A DNA stretch of 64,000 bases from Varroa destructor (GCF_002443255.2 NW_019211454.1:26605344-26669343), one strand, 5' to 3'. Numbered from the stretch's first letter, positions 1 to 16,000 are shown. The notes: generated from the sequence alone by a model not told the origin. A program made the numbers and translations.

Positions 1-233
1 CGTGTTCAGAGCACGTAATAACATTGCGTAAACACAGATTTCGTCGTCGAAACGGTAGTAAGTTCCAACAAAGCCGACTCAATGAAACCGTTATCGATTG
101 TATGTATTTTATATTGACTGCTGCTCTGTTATGAAACTCGTTTACTGGACGTTCGATTTTAGCAGCTATAAATCTTACCGGCCAAACGGAACCTAGAATT
201 GAATATTTTGAAAAAAGTGGTGAACAAGGCTGT

Positions 234-236
<3 letters not shown>

Positions 237-269
<33 letters not shown>
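237..269. repeat. (AT)n microsatellite
   Basis: Alternating AT for about 33 bases. The window carries at least seven such arrays. Confidence 0.95.
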
Positions 270-273
<4 letters not shown>

Positions 274-3200
274 CACAGATTATGGATTTAGTAAGTGAAT
301 CATTACAAGAGTAAAATTGTGATACCCATTACTTACTAATAATTATGTTACATTTGTCGTAGTATATGTCAAGAGGGCTTAAATGGCACCTATTTTATTG
401 GGGAAAAATAATTTTATTTTCCCAGCTATGCTAATCTGTAGAAAAATTGAACCGCGCGTAGTAACGCAACGTACCTAGCTTTTTGTAGCCTTTCCCCATC
501 GTTTATGCGACAGATCGAACGAATCCCATAGCTGATGGAAAAAGCATCCATAAAGGTGATCCTTTGATAAATCTCTCTTTGAATTTATGCCTTTTCTGGA
601 TCATTTGCCCTCTAAGATGTGCAGCATGGAATCAAGACGTTGTAATCCGATGGGGTAAAATTTGGACGGTAAACGGGATAGAAAAGTACTTTAAAATTTT
701 AGTCAGTATTTCGCGGGTCATTAAACTCTTTTGCTCGAATTTCGGCATATAACAAGGTTACGTTGTATATGTCCTTACCTCTTCATAGTACCATTTCTTT
801 TTGGACCTAAGTCAACTCACGGTTCTTGCTTCGCTGTGCGCCTATAAAACATTTATGTTAAGGCTTATCCGGTATCTAACTAGCCTTTCTTGCCCCAAAA
901 GCGGTTGAAAAAAATTATTTTTCTATTCCGTGGTCAGATGATTTTTTGCCTACTGGCAGGATTCGCATATAGTCGTTGATGTTTGCTGACTTATATTGCA
1001 TCCATTTTATTTTATTTAAACATTGTTGGATATGCAGTCCCGTGCGGGCATAATCTGAGAACACATAAACTGCTATTAAAGAGTTTCGGTACATTATACA
1101 AAGAAATTTATCAAACCTTAAATTAAACGATTAAATACAATGTACGAGGAAAATGAATTGGCAATTACTGAAAGTACTTTACAATTGGCTTAGTACATAT
1201 ATCTACCTTTAAAATAATTATTCGAAGGCTATCGATAGATGAATATTTGCTCTGGAATATTTGGTCGATAACGAGTTATACATTTAGTTCTCAGCAGAAA
1301 AAATTGTCTGAGGAAAATCTTCTAACGCTACCTGGATGACTTTCACAGATGAAATGGTTCCATCGATTATATATAAAATATAAGGTAGCTATACAAGAAA
1401 TTGGGCTTGCATCGCTTGGGTTACGTTCGCGTAGCCGTTCGTATTATCGTCACTTTCTCGTACGGGTGTTCTATAGTTGATGCTCGATGAAAACGAAGAG
1501 AAGGTGCTGAGTCGTCTCATAGATTAAATCTAATTGCAAACAATGAAAGCAGTCAGAAAGTATGTTTTAGATATAATAACGCCTTCCTGAGCATCACAAT
1601 AGCATTTTCCTTTGCCTCGCTCAAGCTATTCTCATAGGCGGTCTTGTGATAAAATTATAATGCAAAATGTTCATGTAGGTACATGAACGCGTCCGTCCAT
1701 TCTGCGGCCTTCCTGACGCTCACAGCGTACAATTCCGTAGAAAATATGTAAAAATATCCTTCTGCAAGTGAATTTTAACAGAACATTGGCGTCTGAGAAC
1801 CTGTCTATTTCTTTGGCGTGCATCATGCCGGATGATGCACGGCAAAGAACCACACCGATATTATATTCATTTCACACCACTCGGAACAAAACTATTGGAA
1901 AACTAGCGTTTCTATCTTTGCGAATTCAAGATGTTAATGTTTACTATGTTTTTTTCCTCTATATTGGCACAATTAATATACAGTAAATATAAGATCACAA
2001 GAGGTATTAAGCGGGAAGGGGAGAAATAGTGTAAATTTTCGACCATTATTTGACAGCTACAGTTCGTTTTTTGCCATACACGATTAAAATGTTTTCCAAA
2101 GCCCAGTTGAAAGCCAGGTGTTAATGGAATATTCCGATCATTTTTTCGTCACTAATGCGCTGTTAGCTCATACATGGCACAATAAACCTCAGCACGTTTC
2201 TTTCGGTTATGTTAATCAGAATTCACTATCCCCCAATTCTGTTTCAACTGAAAGTGCTCCATGCTACCGTTGACCATTGAAGTAAGAGACACCTTGTGAT
2301 AGATACTCAAGATTGCGGAAAGGCGCGCTTTGTTACTAGCGCCTTACAAAGAAGAAGGTCCTTGGAAAGAGCGCCCCTTAATAATTGCGCATGCGAAACG
2401 GCATGTTGAGCCACTGCCACAGATGCGTTCCTCCCGGGCGTATTAAAATTCACTCCATAAGCAAAAAAATGGCCTAGGGTTGTTCGCTGCTAGACTACTT
2501 GAAATGCAGAGCACTTTGAAGAGAAAGAATAGGAACATTACGAAGAGTGCTCGACTTCAGGTTGTATTCACTCTTTGGGAGACATCAGTGAAGTCAGCGG
2601 AAATGGTTAAGTGATTTCCGTAGTAATGACGCACTGTTTGTTCTTTCTGGAATGTTTATCTTACCTAGGTCTTTCGGTATACGTAGTTATCCCAGCAGTA
2701 AATCTTAGCTCTTCTCGTTTAGTGCATGGTCGCCCAAAGTCAAATCATAATGTCTCTCTATCATCGCTAAAGATTGTAAGGGAGGCTTATACAATATTGC
2801 TACCCGCATAGTGCTTCTCGTGCAGCATCGCTGATGCTGTATTTTTTCGCGTATGTACTGATATAATAATTACCCTTATAGCTTAACTTAGCTCTATTTG
2901 TCTACAATCAAGGTGCATTATCGGGAGAAACGGCGCAAAGATGGTTCTGTGGTTTTTATTTCGAAAATTTCGGTAAAAAAGATGCTGCTCACACTAATTC
3001 ATGTATTCCATGGTATCGCCGACAGACTACAAGCCCACCACCAAACAGTTCTAAATAGGAAGCTGATTACGAGAAAAGAACGCTCGATATCACAAATTCA
3101 TTAGACTGAATAGCAAATAAGGCCAAAGTAAACAGTTGTGCAACGGCACTGAATTATATCACTACAAGTCATATTTAAGATCATTAGACAATCAATCATA

Positions 3201-5400
3201 TCATGTCGAACTATCAACGTTAATCTCTTTTGCTTCTTTTTCAGTCTCGTAAAAGGCGATTTGTTTTTCAAGGGGAGCGGAACTTGCAATACCCCTTTAC
3301 TTGGATTTCATTATCGACAAGGAGGATATGTCACTGCTACCATCGAGAACCCTTAGGCTTACCCCCATCCAGCATCGCCTTCCCACAGCCACAAACAGAC
3401 ACCGCTTTTGTGTGCCCCTTGATTCTCTCCATTGATCCTTTTCGCATGTGGTATTAGAATTGAAATATAGAAAAAAAACTAACAACCAATGAACAGTTAA
3501 GCGACGACAACCGAGCTCTCCTACCCCCCCCCCCCTACTATTATATCTCAAAGTCATACGACTGGTTCAGAAGACACTTGGCGTTTTCAGCGATGCTAAT
3601 ACATACGTACTGATGTAAGATTTAGGTTAGCGCAAATTCGATCTCGTGTTCTCATTAACCACTACGTTTTGCCAGTCAAACGGTAGTCACTTCGGTAGAT
3701 CAGTAAACCGGGAAAATAGCATTTCACCGCAATATAGTATTAGGTAGATAGAAATGCTGTTTTCGTTAGCAGCAAGCAAGACGACTGAACAAACCACGGA
3801 TAATTTTCTTCACCCATTCTAGCTGACCCACAAACCACCAAATACCTGCGGAAGGTAAGTTAATCAGATGAAACGCCGATGTTTACTATAACCCATATTT
3901 AAGGAAAGTGAGGGCTCAACGTGATACCGAAAAGCTCGATTTTTTTTTTATCAACAATTCTAGGCAAGGGGCATATAGTTATAGCTGGAATTCTCGTAAT
4001 CGGTATTGATTTACTTTCCTTCGAGATTATTGGAAGTGCGCCATGCTATAGAAATTCATTCCATTTAGGGTCGAGCATTGATTCTTCTTAACGTAATTTC
4101 TCTTCATCTTTAATAAACACATATTACCTTATGGAAAGGCTAAGTAAAAAAAATCAGGGTTTAGTCTCAAGCGATCATCTTCCAAAGTGGTTGATTATTC
4201 ATGCCAATGTGGGTGAATTCTTACTTACGGTTTACAACGCGGAAAAACGTATTCCTAGCGTTCACGGCTACTGTTTCATGTAAAAGATGCAAGGCTGAAG
4301 AATCAAACAGAATGGATAAATCTTACAAGTTAACTGATGCACTAAAGGACAAGGCCACTACCGACCTTCATTGTTAATCCTTAGTGGGTACACGAAAAAT
4401 TAGCTACGTACAGGCTAAGTAATTTATTTCAAGTAATTACATGATTAGTTAATACTTCGATAATAGCTTCACAGGTGTCGTGCGTATTTGACCAAATCTC
4501 GAGTATTCGGAACAGACAAAAGAAAAGCTACGAACCCCAGCAACCAGATAGCGGTAGCCAACCGGGATATAAAGGAAGAGTTCATCTGAGAATGTGGTAT
4601 TATAATACGGGAAGTCAATCCGTTTTCCATAACTCATTGCAGATCATAGCTTGTTGTCATAAGAGTTTGGCACTGTTCTTGGTCTCTCTATATGAGTTAT
4701 TAGGGCGTAAACCTTTTCAGCCTATCGGTAGTTGAGTTGGGCTCAAGTCCTGCATGTTTGGATATTCCAACGCGAAGTATAGCTTGTTCCGTATTAACGA
4801 GATGCCTGATGCCTGAAACTTCCGTAGAACCAAAAGCGGTGCATAAAATTTAACGCATAACGTATAACCTTTTTAATCTCATAAAAATGCAGTAGTACAG
4901 AAAATATCTTGTGGCTGGGCACTGTCAAAGGTTTGGTTTATTATAGGTATAAAACGTAGGTATTATCGAAGCCCTTTGAAGCGCTTTCTGTAATTTTTTC
5001 ATACGACGTTTGATATTTTCTTTAAAGGAAAGCTATATGTCTCCCCATGAAATAAGGGAACATTTTGCAGATGCGACATCAGTAGATAGTTGTTTCCCAT
5101 GAAATTCAAAAGGTATCGTTTGTAAACATAACATAATACCCTTCGCTTTGGCTGTTTTTTTTCTCAGATAAGAGCCGTACGTATACATAGCGGTTCATAT
5201 GTAAAATTTACCAATATGGTCTAGATTTTAAATTACATAGTCGAGCTATTATAATTAGAGATGCCGCGGCTCATTCCAGCAAAGACGAAAATCATACCTT
5301 CCTTAGTAAAATTGTCTCGATGCAGGGTAGAAAGGTTTTCTAGAAAGGGTTCTCGGTTGCATGACAGCACACAGTGATCGGTATGTAAGAGAACCGACAT

Positions 5401-5404
<4 letters not shown>

Positions 5405-5434
<30 letters not shown>
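5405..5434. repeat. (TA)n microsatellite
   Basis: Fifteen TA units without interruption. Confidence 0.95.
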
Positions 5435-5437
<3 letters not shown>

Positions 5438-8400
5438 TGCTATTGGCAATGGTTATTTGCCATTGCTCAAGCAAACGATCTACTGGAAGCCAACCGATCA
5501 CAGACAGATAAGAACGCACACACACATTAAAACCTAAAATAAAGTCTTTGGGTATTTAATAATTCATCCCCCATTGTTGTTTGTCTGTGAGTGTGAGTGT
5601 GCATCCGTGCGGATGTACCCATGCGCCCACTGTGGTCGTTCTGTGTTTGCATGAAAAAGGCGTAAAGAATGATTTCAACTTTATCCTTCATTAGCTCAGC
5701 AGGAAGCAGTAGCAGTCTTTTATTCCATCTTTTCGACACGGCGCTTTCTGTACGTAGTATACTTCATAAGCTTCCCCCATAAATCAAGTGCCCACATAAA
5801 CGCCCCTGCATCAGTTATGAAGTAGCAGTAAAAGTCTGCAGCCTGGCAGTCTTTCTAGCGTCGCAGCCAACTCGATGATCAGCTCTATCAAATGCGATGT
5901 GCGGTAAGCACTACCGAATCGTGCGTGGTCAGCACCATTCTAAGCCGCCGCCCCCGCCTTGGCCGATCTTCTATAGCTTCCGCAGCAGCCCTTGCGGCAT
6001 CTGTCCCTTTCTATTCTTCAATACATGTGGGATTCAGTTTGTCCACAATAAAAAGGAACGGGGGGCCACTCTGGGAGCTCTTGGGGTATAGGGCAACGTC
6101 ATTGACATTGGTATTGGCGCCGTCGACTACTAGCATTGTCGTTCCTTTCTTTATTTCGTGTGCCTCTCTGTCCGTTTGTCACTAGTTCGTCAAATTATTG
6201 CTGAGAACGATAGTTTACGTTACTTGGTTTATTTCATTTCGATTTGAGCAAAGGTCCTCCATTTTTCGTTTAATCAATATTTTTGATCTAAAGATGAGCA
6301 GAGGGCAGCGCAGCAGTGACATTACGCATCTCGTCTGGTGGCAAACACTAAACGACGGCAGTTGTAGCTCGCATTAATTGTTGCCATCCAAGCCGCTTCA
6401 TCGTAATGGATGAACGAACCTGATAGAGTTTGGCTGGAATGAAGCAGACAAATAGAACCTTGGCTCAGATTATGTATTCATGTAGACCCACAGGAGTATC
6501 GAAATGTTTAGTACAACTAAATGGACATACGACAGAGTGTGCCAATGAACGAACTTCTTCACGAATGCTTCTGCAAAAGGAGATTTCTCTTCAAAAAAAA
6601 ATTACATGACCATTGTCCACTGCATATACTGTAGTGGTCGAAAACTGTAACTTACATTTGACAGCGCTGCATTTTGTTGATTCCACTGAGAACCGAATTA
6701 GTGCTACCCGAACTAAGCTTTCAAGTTTGACCTTTGTTAAAAGGCGCCCCGTCGCTTTATTTATATGTTCTGGTCATATAACCAATGCATGGTTTGTGCC
6801 GTGAACACTTATATAAAACTCGTATGTAGCTTTTTTGGTGGACTATTCATATGATATACTAGTTTGTGCGGTCTTCCGAAAAGAAAATTTTTCCTAATCA
6901 GAGTATTACATTACGTCGTGTTTCCCATACGATTCAATCTTTGCTACACGTTAATATCCTTCAGCAAATTTCCAAAATCTTACACAAATAGATGTTAGTT
7001 TACTGCTGGCTTCCTAAATTTAACTGATCTTACACCTGAACGTGTGCCCCAGGGACCATTCGTGGTGAATAGGACATTCACTAACATCAAATGGGCTGTT
7101 TTGCTCAGTTCTACCAGAAGGCCTATGGAGTTACGAAGTGAACGAGTCTTAGTTGTGGACGACAAGAATTGAACAGTTATTGACGACACAGTCGAGCATT
7201 TTAGCAGTTTAGCATTAAGTTCTCTATTGACAAAACAGTCACCGTTAACCACTCCATTGAAGATCTAGACGCTTCCTTAGGCTAATCGAAGGACTTCCAA
7301 TTTTCGCAATGTCGAAATACACTAAATTAGTTAACTTCACACCCTGAACCCTATTGAGATCTCATTACGTTTTTCGTACATCCAAAAATACTTATTTCGT
7401 TAAAAGAACGTCTTGATTCTGTTTATGTACAGACTTAGGCAAAAAAAAAAAAACGATAAAAGCAAGATGTGTGAGAACACCTGCGTTCTCGCTCTCAAAA
7501 AAAAAACCGAAAACTTTGCTACCTCAGATGCTTAGAATAGGCACTGACGATTTTGCTCAGCTTTTAGAAATTTCGATTGGAACGAAGTAAATAAGAAGTA
7601 GTCGTCTGGGCCGGGTGTCGACCGGCAAGATGGGAGGATCATCGATAAGCAATCGTCCGGCTCTAGCTAGCGTAAAAGACCTATCCAGTTATAGAGCTCA
7701 AGGGCAACTCTGAAGGTCATTAAAAGAACGGCTGCGTCGGTGCGCACCTATTATTCCATACTTGAAACCATTAGGTATGACAGATTTCATGCATCCCGCT
7801 AGCGGATGTGATAGATGTACACCAAAGATAAATATCACCACCAGCACCAGAGTTGGCCACTATATTAATTAATACTAGATACGCTTTCATTGGATCAGGC
7901 CAAATGAAACAACATTTACGCTAGTCTAATTTTAATTCCGCGTGTGCTATTTACCCTGTTAGAAGTAGAGCTGTTATGGCCTTTATCATTCACAGATATC
8001 TGTCCTAGAATTGGTTCTCTCTACCGTTTTTCGGTACGCAACGCCGTATGTAGAATCTTTTCATATTCGATGTGACTCTGGTCGCCTGCAGGCAAAATTC
8101 AGGAATGATTCTCGCGTAGGACAGCAAATTTTAGTTCTTCTCAGCCTATTGGAGCCTGCCTTTTTTTCGTAGGCTCTATAGCTATTTAGGGAAATCCCAT
8201 TAGATTATTGGAAATATGAAGTGATGAACTTTCAGGCTTGTGATTAATCTAATGGTAAGGCCAATCCTCAAAATAATGTGTTCATTATGGTGAGCGTCGT
8301 TCTGAGCTAAGGCTACAGCCTCTTCACTGATACCCCTGTTTCTGCAGACCACGTACATAGGTCAGCTGGTTGAAATCTTGCTTTATCGTTTTTGCATTTT

Positions 8401-10046
8401 AGGTGCGTTTGCTGCTTCTACTTTACAGCGGCTACTTGCCCTATGATACACGTTCGGTATTAGCAATCAATGAATCAATTGGAACGTTTCCTTTCATCAA
8501 GCTGCGCAAGAAGGAAATACTTTTTGTGATGACGCTATTATAGAGATAAAAAAGAAGAAAGCAGACGTCACATATAGTATCCGGAAGTAGACCGCAAGGA
8601 TTCAGGTTCGTCAAAAGTCGCCACAAGGCCGTCGACAAGTAAGCGGAATATTTATCTTAATCTCACCTCTTTTTTGACGAATCGAAATTTATTAGGCGGT
8701 TTGTTTTTATATGCTACTCAAATCACAGAAGAATAATAAAAGAAAGAATAAAAAGTATACTGAACATAGAAAAGTCAGAAGCGAAACATTTTAACGAAGC
8801 CTTCAATAATCTTGCATACCTACAGGTAAGTACACAGAGCACGAATGAGTATTTTGTCAACGTTGTGCTCTGGCACTGTGTGCCCCCTAAACAACACTGG
8901 GTGTTTTCTAGCCATTATATTAGACGCTTTAAATAATTCGCTTACTGTTTAAGCCCAGTATAAACTTCATTGAGTGATCATAATATCAATTTTTTTTTTG
9001 CCATTGTTTAGTCATTCGCCGCTATGGTGTTGAATTTAGGAGTTCCATCGTTGGTCCCTTGACCTAAACAATAAATGCCCAGACTATTATTATTATCGTT
9101 TGTATTGCTCTCGGCCCAAAGATCAGTGGGCCTCAAGCTGCCCAAGTAGATGCCACTGCAAAGCCTTTCGCCCGCAGCGGTTTATGTTGCGAAAAGGCAC
9201 ACACGTACCGAGTTTAGTAAATACGGCAATACAAAGCTCTATGCTAAGCACCTGATACCATTTCCACCTCCGTTTACTAAATATTTGCTTTTGTATTCAA
9301 CGAAGCTATCAGCCGATGACCAGTGCACTCGTGTTGGAGTAAGTCTTCCACTAGAAACTTGTGAACTAGCGTTCGTTCATTCGTTCTATTGCAATAAGCG
9401 TTGTCACATTTTTGACCCTATGCTTTCGTGGTAGACATCTTTAATACTTTTATATTAGCAAGTTTACCCAGTACAATTGTATCTTAACGTATTTCGATTT
9501 ATTTCATAAACGGGAACATTTTTATAGTAACGAAACGTTGATTTAAAATTATACTACAAGCAAACGTTCATGAAACGCATATGAGTTATACTTTATATGC
9601 GACTGGCGTTGTTTTCGGCCAGGTATCAAGAGGCTATATGGAAGAGACAATGTTTTGCTTTTGTATTTCATCGAACGCTTGAAAAAGGATCAGAAAGTAA
9701 AATAATCATTTTTAAACATAAACTAAAGATATAGAAATCATTAAATCGAGTGATAGTAGTAGATCACTATGCTAAGACGAGTGTGAGAATTGGGGCTGCA
9801 TTTGGAACCTAAACGATTTGCTTACATCGATGCTAGTTTATAAGAAATAAAAAAAAAAACAAGTGCATCAACAACACGACTAAGCTCAACAAAAGTGACG
9901 ACATTATTATTATTATGAAATAACACATCATTTGGACGAAACAGTACCGCACAACACTACGTATAATCACGACCATCGATCAGTAAATCTAAAATCACGC
10001 ATAAACAATAGTCTCTTTAGCTTGTTTTTTTTTGCACTTCTAGTTG

Positions 10047-10066
10047 ATATATATATATATATATAT
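10047..10066. repeat. (AT)n microsatellite
   Basis: Ten AT units. Confidence 0.9.
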
Positions 10067-13000
10067 TATGAAATGGAGCCCTTAAGATCAGTCTTTCTTT
10101 TTTTTAGGTACAGCACCGCGGGCCTGTCCCTATTAGAAATATAATTGGAGTAGGCTTTGTTGGCGTAGATTTTCCTGATTATTAATTTCTGGTAATCTTT
10201 TTTTTTAGTACTGCTGAAATTTAAACCGGCGAGGCAATAAATTTGTTAAATTTAGTCGCCGCGGTAACCAAAGCTAGCAAGAAACTCAGAACGATTCTAG
10301 ACCATGCCATTTTGAAAAACAATATCTAGACAGCCCTCAGAGCGGCTGAATTGGTTTTGAAGAACGGTACATACATTATTGCGTTCCTTCCAACTTTTCA
10401 AGCAAAATACAACCTATAGACGTGATAGTATTTGGACTACTCAAAACATGCTTTTGAGCAGAGCTTTGAAGTGAGGCCATGGTAAACGAACCGTAACCTT
10501 TGACCAGCCTAACTTGGAAATATCTTATCACAAAATCACAGTCCTTTTAACGCAAATAGGAATTCTTTTCCTAGCTTTTTTGAATGGTTGCCTTCTTTGC
10601 TTAGAATCATTAGCGGCCCATATAATCCCTTTCTGCCTCATAAAACCTCAGGTAGTAGGGCTTTTTCACCTAAACAAGTGCATTAACGTAACGTTTTTCT
10701 CTCTTACGCGATACCAATTATTTTCAACGACAGCGTTAAAAAAAATTTATACAGTACATGGTAAAAATGGATAGTACCAGCCTCCGTCACTATACTCCAG
10801 TAATAATTCATCGTGTTAGTTCAGATGATTTTGGCATATTTATTCCTTAATTGGTTACATAACCCGGCCAATTCCGAAGGGATATTTCTTCTATATTGGA
10901 TTGTGTATGTTACATTATACAAAGTCCTATAAAGCTGAGCAAAACTAATCCTATTAAACGTATCCATAATAAGCGAGTGTAAGGGTTTCGCAATTCGATT
11001 GCTTCTCTATAAGTTCGCTCCCTTTATTTAGATTTTGGTCGAGCCGCATGCAGATGCGTATGCTTTTCTTTTATTTCTCTTAGGCGTTTTTAGCGAAAAA
11101 TCAACAATTGCATTGCGTCCAACGTCCAAAGGCGTCATTTTTATTACCAGTCATGTCTGCCGAGCTTTCTTATATACCCGTTTACACTTGACGCTCTTGC
11201 TCAATGCATGCTCCACAAGCTATCGAACCAAAATGTCCCTGTATTTGAGAAACCGAAAGTTCATTTTTCCTGTCACCGCTGTGTTTCATCGTGACTGATT
11301 ATGTCTTTCTATTGTTCCGGCGAAGTTGAACGACTCGAGTGTGTGCAGGAAACAAAACAAAACAAGGTCATCCTTGATTTGTTGCATGACAAGTATTCTT
11401 TCTCTTCTAATAAGAGGTTATTATAGATATGACAGGACTGACTCAACGGGTGACCGACCAAACTACGTACTACCTAAGCAGAATAGCCTACGGTATTTGA
11501 GTTACAAAGGGTGTGATTCGCAACATCTACGATGGGGTAACAAGTAGGATTCTCTTCCCAGCAACAGAACTGGATAGCGTAGACACCTTACATATGACTG
11601 TACAATAATCAGCTCGCTACTGTGCTAGAAACCGTGTTTGGTTACTTATAAGGCGAAAGTTTTTCTTCTATTTCATCTACACTCAGAAGTCGGTAGACAT
11701 GAAAAAGCCGCGGGTGACAGATGCTTTGCTATTAGAAAGACTCCTTAGAACTTAGGTTGGGTTAACGTCAGTTAACTCAACCCGACCTGATTTGGGCACC
11801 CCTATGAACTCACTAGCTCTTCGAGTCAGCTGACGGCAGTTAGAAACTCATCTGCCTACCGGCTTTATATGTCCGGGACAGATGTGAACGGTCTGAAATC
11901 TTTCTAGACATTTAATTTTTATGACTCGAAAGGAAATAACTTTTTACAGGGTCTTCCGATAGTGAGAGAATAAACCCGCCCCTCTTTTATTACCTCTCTG
12001 TGGCGCCATCTCCCACGTTTTCCTTTCATAAATATATTCCATGGCTGTCCCGCTTTCAGGCTTAAGGTCCTAACATTGGCGCCAACACGTTTGAAAGTCC
12101 TTTACCGAACAGAGCACAGAATTAAGCCTCTCGTACGCTGCCTATATACAGTGCTGTGTTTTTCAATAACATTTAACCCAATATTGAGCTGTTACTGATG
12201 GCTGGTGCCGTAGATGCCATTGCGCAAATCTTTATGCCAGTAGTTTGGCAGATGTTCGCACGGTATACATCATACATGGTACACGTATAGATGTACGTAC
12301 AGTTTATTCAAGTTTCGGTATATACATGTGAGAGCAACGGAAATGCATCTAGAACCACCTCGTATGAAACAAAAGACTAGCGAACAAATAAAAATGTCTA
12401 TACCAATATATTATTTTTTTTTTTTGGTGTTAATAAATCGATTTCAAATGTTCACTTTCTGTTGATAATTTAGTTCAAGTTCTCGATATTTTATTGCCGT
12501 TCCTTATCGTGTTTTGCAACGCGTCATAATCGTAGCTTCTTTACATCTAGTTAATGCTAACTTTCTTCGAATCCATGAACGTTTTACAGATTGTATTATC
12601 GTCGAACATTTTCTTACATTTGCATCGGCTCAAAAATTTCCATCTATTACAGATACCCCCCAAAAACAAACATAGATTATAGCAACAGGGTAACAATTTA
12701 CTATCAATGGTTTAATCCTTTGTCGTATAGTTTTGTGTAAGATGAATTTTGACACAGATGAAAATTTCAGCTTTATAAACTTTGGCGATAGATTATTCCC
12801 AATAGGTGACAATATGAACAATGGATTAGTTCGGTGGTAGCAGAAGGGTACATTTTGTTGAACGAACGAAGGAACACTGCTTCGTCAGGGATCGGTGTTT
12901 TAAAGACGACGCGAGCGATGTTATGGACAGAAATGCTGAAAGTTGGCAACATCGACATTATTTTCTATTATCTTTATCTCTCATGTGACTATTTTTACCT

Positions 13001-16000
13001 AGATTTTATAGATAGAACTAGTGTTTTAGTAGCTTATGCTACTACATTGGTGCTCTATTTAGATTCATCTGCGTCGCATCATGCACCCGCAGCGATTTAA
13101 GTTTAACCAAAGCAGAGATACATTCACAACATTTGGCCTTTGTGATCTTGAACTATTTTTGCCTAGTGCAGTTTCAACTATAGTTATTTATATAGCATCT
13201 TACACCAATCTGGACTGCACAGGCCTAAATAGCAGAGTAATGATATCGTATTTATTGCTTCGTAACTTATGCAGTCCATTAGACGAATTCTTAAAACCAA
13301 TATAGTGACTTACTCTATGAAGTTCAATAACTTCAGCCAAATGCATTGGTGATCTGCGTTCGCCTAGTGCTCAAACAATCCGAATGGCGCAGCTATAATT
13401 TTTATAACCTATCATCCCACTTACTTCATTCGAAATGTAAACAGACTCTTAGACTCCAATCTGCGATTCCACCATTGAATCGGCCACCAGAAGGAGGCAC
13501 CGCTTTATCTGTTGTAGATTTCACGGCCCGCTAAACTCATGCGTCCATGAAGGCGCAACTATGTCACATATGTAAATATTTAAATTACGCGTTCTCTGCT
13601 GCTCTGAACAATACTATCATCTGGCCATTAATCTAGAAAAGGATCTATCCTACATTGCTGTCTTGAAGTCCTGCGGCTAAGTTATATTCTGGAAATGTAC
13701 TTACAGATAACGCAGAGCATGAAGAAATTTATGAATCGTATAGCGTTGTACACTTTTGGATGAAAGTCGGCTAAAACGCCCTTAGCGTTAGCTAGGAGAA
13801 CTTCCCTAAAATATCTGGAGTGGGTTTTGTCGAGCGTAATACCATCGAAGACATTACAAACGGAAGAGCGACAAGTTTTCGAATATCGACTCGTCATATT
13901 TCCCTTCCATCTTTTGAGCCAAATTAAGGCTATTTAAGTTCGCTTTTAAATCAAACACAGTCATCTGCTATATTTACAGGTATCCTATTATTCACTATTC
14001 ACAGACTTTCTCCTACTGAACGCCGAATAGCGTTTAAGAATAATCGGCATACTTTAAACATCAATGAAGTATGTACAAGGTGTTCAAAGGAATGCGCAAA
14101 CAACATACATGAGTAGAATACCCGTTCCTTCCTCACTGCACGAGAGCGCACCGTATAACAAACAAAATCGTTGGTTTTGTGCTATGGATTTACTTGTTAT
14201 CCCCCGTCCTTCAAGAACTCGTTTATTTCGCGCTAAGCTTTTCCAAGCGGCTGATGTCTTTTTGGAGTTACGTGTTCATCAATATACCAGAAACGGCGTA
14301 ATGGTCTGTTTCCTGGACACGATCCCTCAGCGACTATATGTGCGATACTCAAAAACCTCCCGACCTTCCTGCTGGCGAAATTAAGGGGTCGAAGCCTAGC
14401 AAGGAGGGACTTAACCAACACAGAAAGCAAAGTGATAGAGAACTTCAGTCACTCTACATAGGGTGTCCACCGTCTGCGTTGGCCTTACTCCAGGTCGCAT
14501 TGAATCTTGCTGAAAGTGAGAATGGCGAAGTCGTGACGGTCCTTCACATCGAACGTGGCGAACGCTTCAATTAAAGAGCTCGACGCAGACAACGAGCTGT
14601 TAAGACTTGTCTTTCTTAGTGAAGAAGGAAGCTCAGGTGTAAAACGCTGACCGAAACCCGAAAAAGTCCCGAGGAACTCAAACGTACCCAAAAAAAAACG
14701 GTTTCTTCTCCTTTAGCAAGTAACCCCGAAATTGGTTAGAGTCTCATCGTTGCTAGAAACGTAGCATCGTCATCAGTCAAACGCATCTTCCTTTGTTTGG
14801 TAGATGACACGACGAACTTTCCGTTAGTCTTTTCTTGACTTGTTTCTATATTTCTTATTTTCAGTGCGTTCATCACCCTCAGGCGTGCGCCCGCCGGCCT
14901 GCTAAACGATCTCGATTTCTTCTGGCTGATAAGGGGCGTTTCTTGAAACAAGTCCTCTGTATTTCTGTGCCAGGGACGTCAAGAACGAGAAGGCGAGAAC
15001 AGCAACAGAGAAATCACTTTATCGTCTTAATTTATGAAAGAAAGGACAGAAAGAGACGTAGGAACGAGAAAGGTAGAGAAAAAAAAGCCATATTAAAAAA
15101 GTGAGAAAAGTTGGAAGTTTTCGTTAGGTGTCTCGTGGATGTATATTTTCATGTTATGTGTGCATGAGCGCGTATGTGTATGTGTGGATGAATAAAAAAA
15201 ATACTCGTCTTCACGTTAGTAATTTAATTTCTGGCGATAAAACGAAGTCAGCTCGAATGCGTCGCAATGAAAAATGGGTTGAGCGCTTTAAGCCCCAATT
15301 TGTTGTCACTTCCGAAATCAACATCGTGATAACGAAAACTACGCCTAACATAAGAAAGGTTCGTACTGTTATGCAATACTCAATCAGAATTCTCGGAGGA
15401 CGGATCACATGCCATCGAAGGGTTCGCTTTTAGCTAAGGAAGACAGCTGGAAGAAGGGACGAACAGCAAGTGACAGAAATTGTTGGTAGCAATGCCTATC
15501 TGAACGAGCAAAAGAGAAAAAATTGAATGCGTTAAAGCAGCACAATAAAATAACACGAGGAGGTAAAAAAGGAGCGAAGAAATGACAGGGGCGCACCAAC
15601 AAGTAAATAGACGCGAAGTCACAAACGATTGGCTAAGAAAAAATGAAGGACTCCGGTCGCAATGTCAGAATAAAATCTGACGGCTTTTCCGCTAACCCGG
15701 AGTCGGCTCCACGCCCCCCTCCGATGATTTGACATCGAGCTCTCTAGTTCTATCTGTAATTTCATCTACCGAGGGAACACAAAAGGGAAATTATATAGGC
15801 AGCACAACGCTCACATAGATTTCCGTGATGCCGCCGTCAGGGTTAACCTGTCATAATAGCGTACGATCAAATATGAACCAAGATGCATTGCAAAATCGTA
15901 GTGACGCTCGTGATACAGAAAAAAGATTATTAGGTAAAGGATGAAGGTCGGTGATTTTAAAGCGGACACACAAAATAAGCATCTTGATTTTTTCTGACCT

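Noticed and set aside
13682..13897. A 71-codon minus-strand frame that runs into a GTAAGT donor
   Set aside because: No acceptor or family resemblance; a single donor match is not evidence enough.
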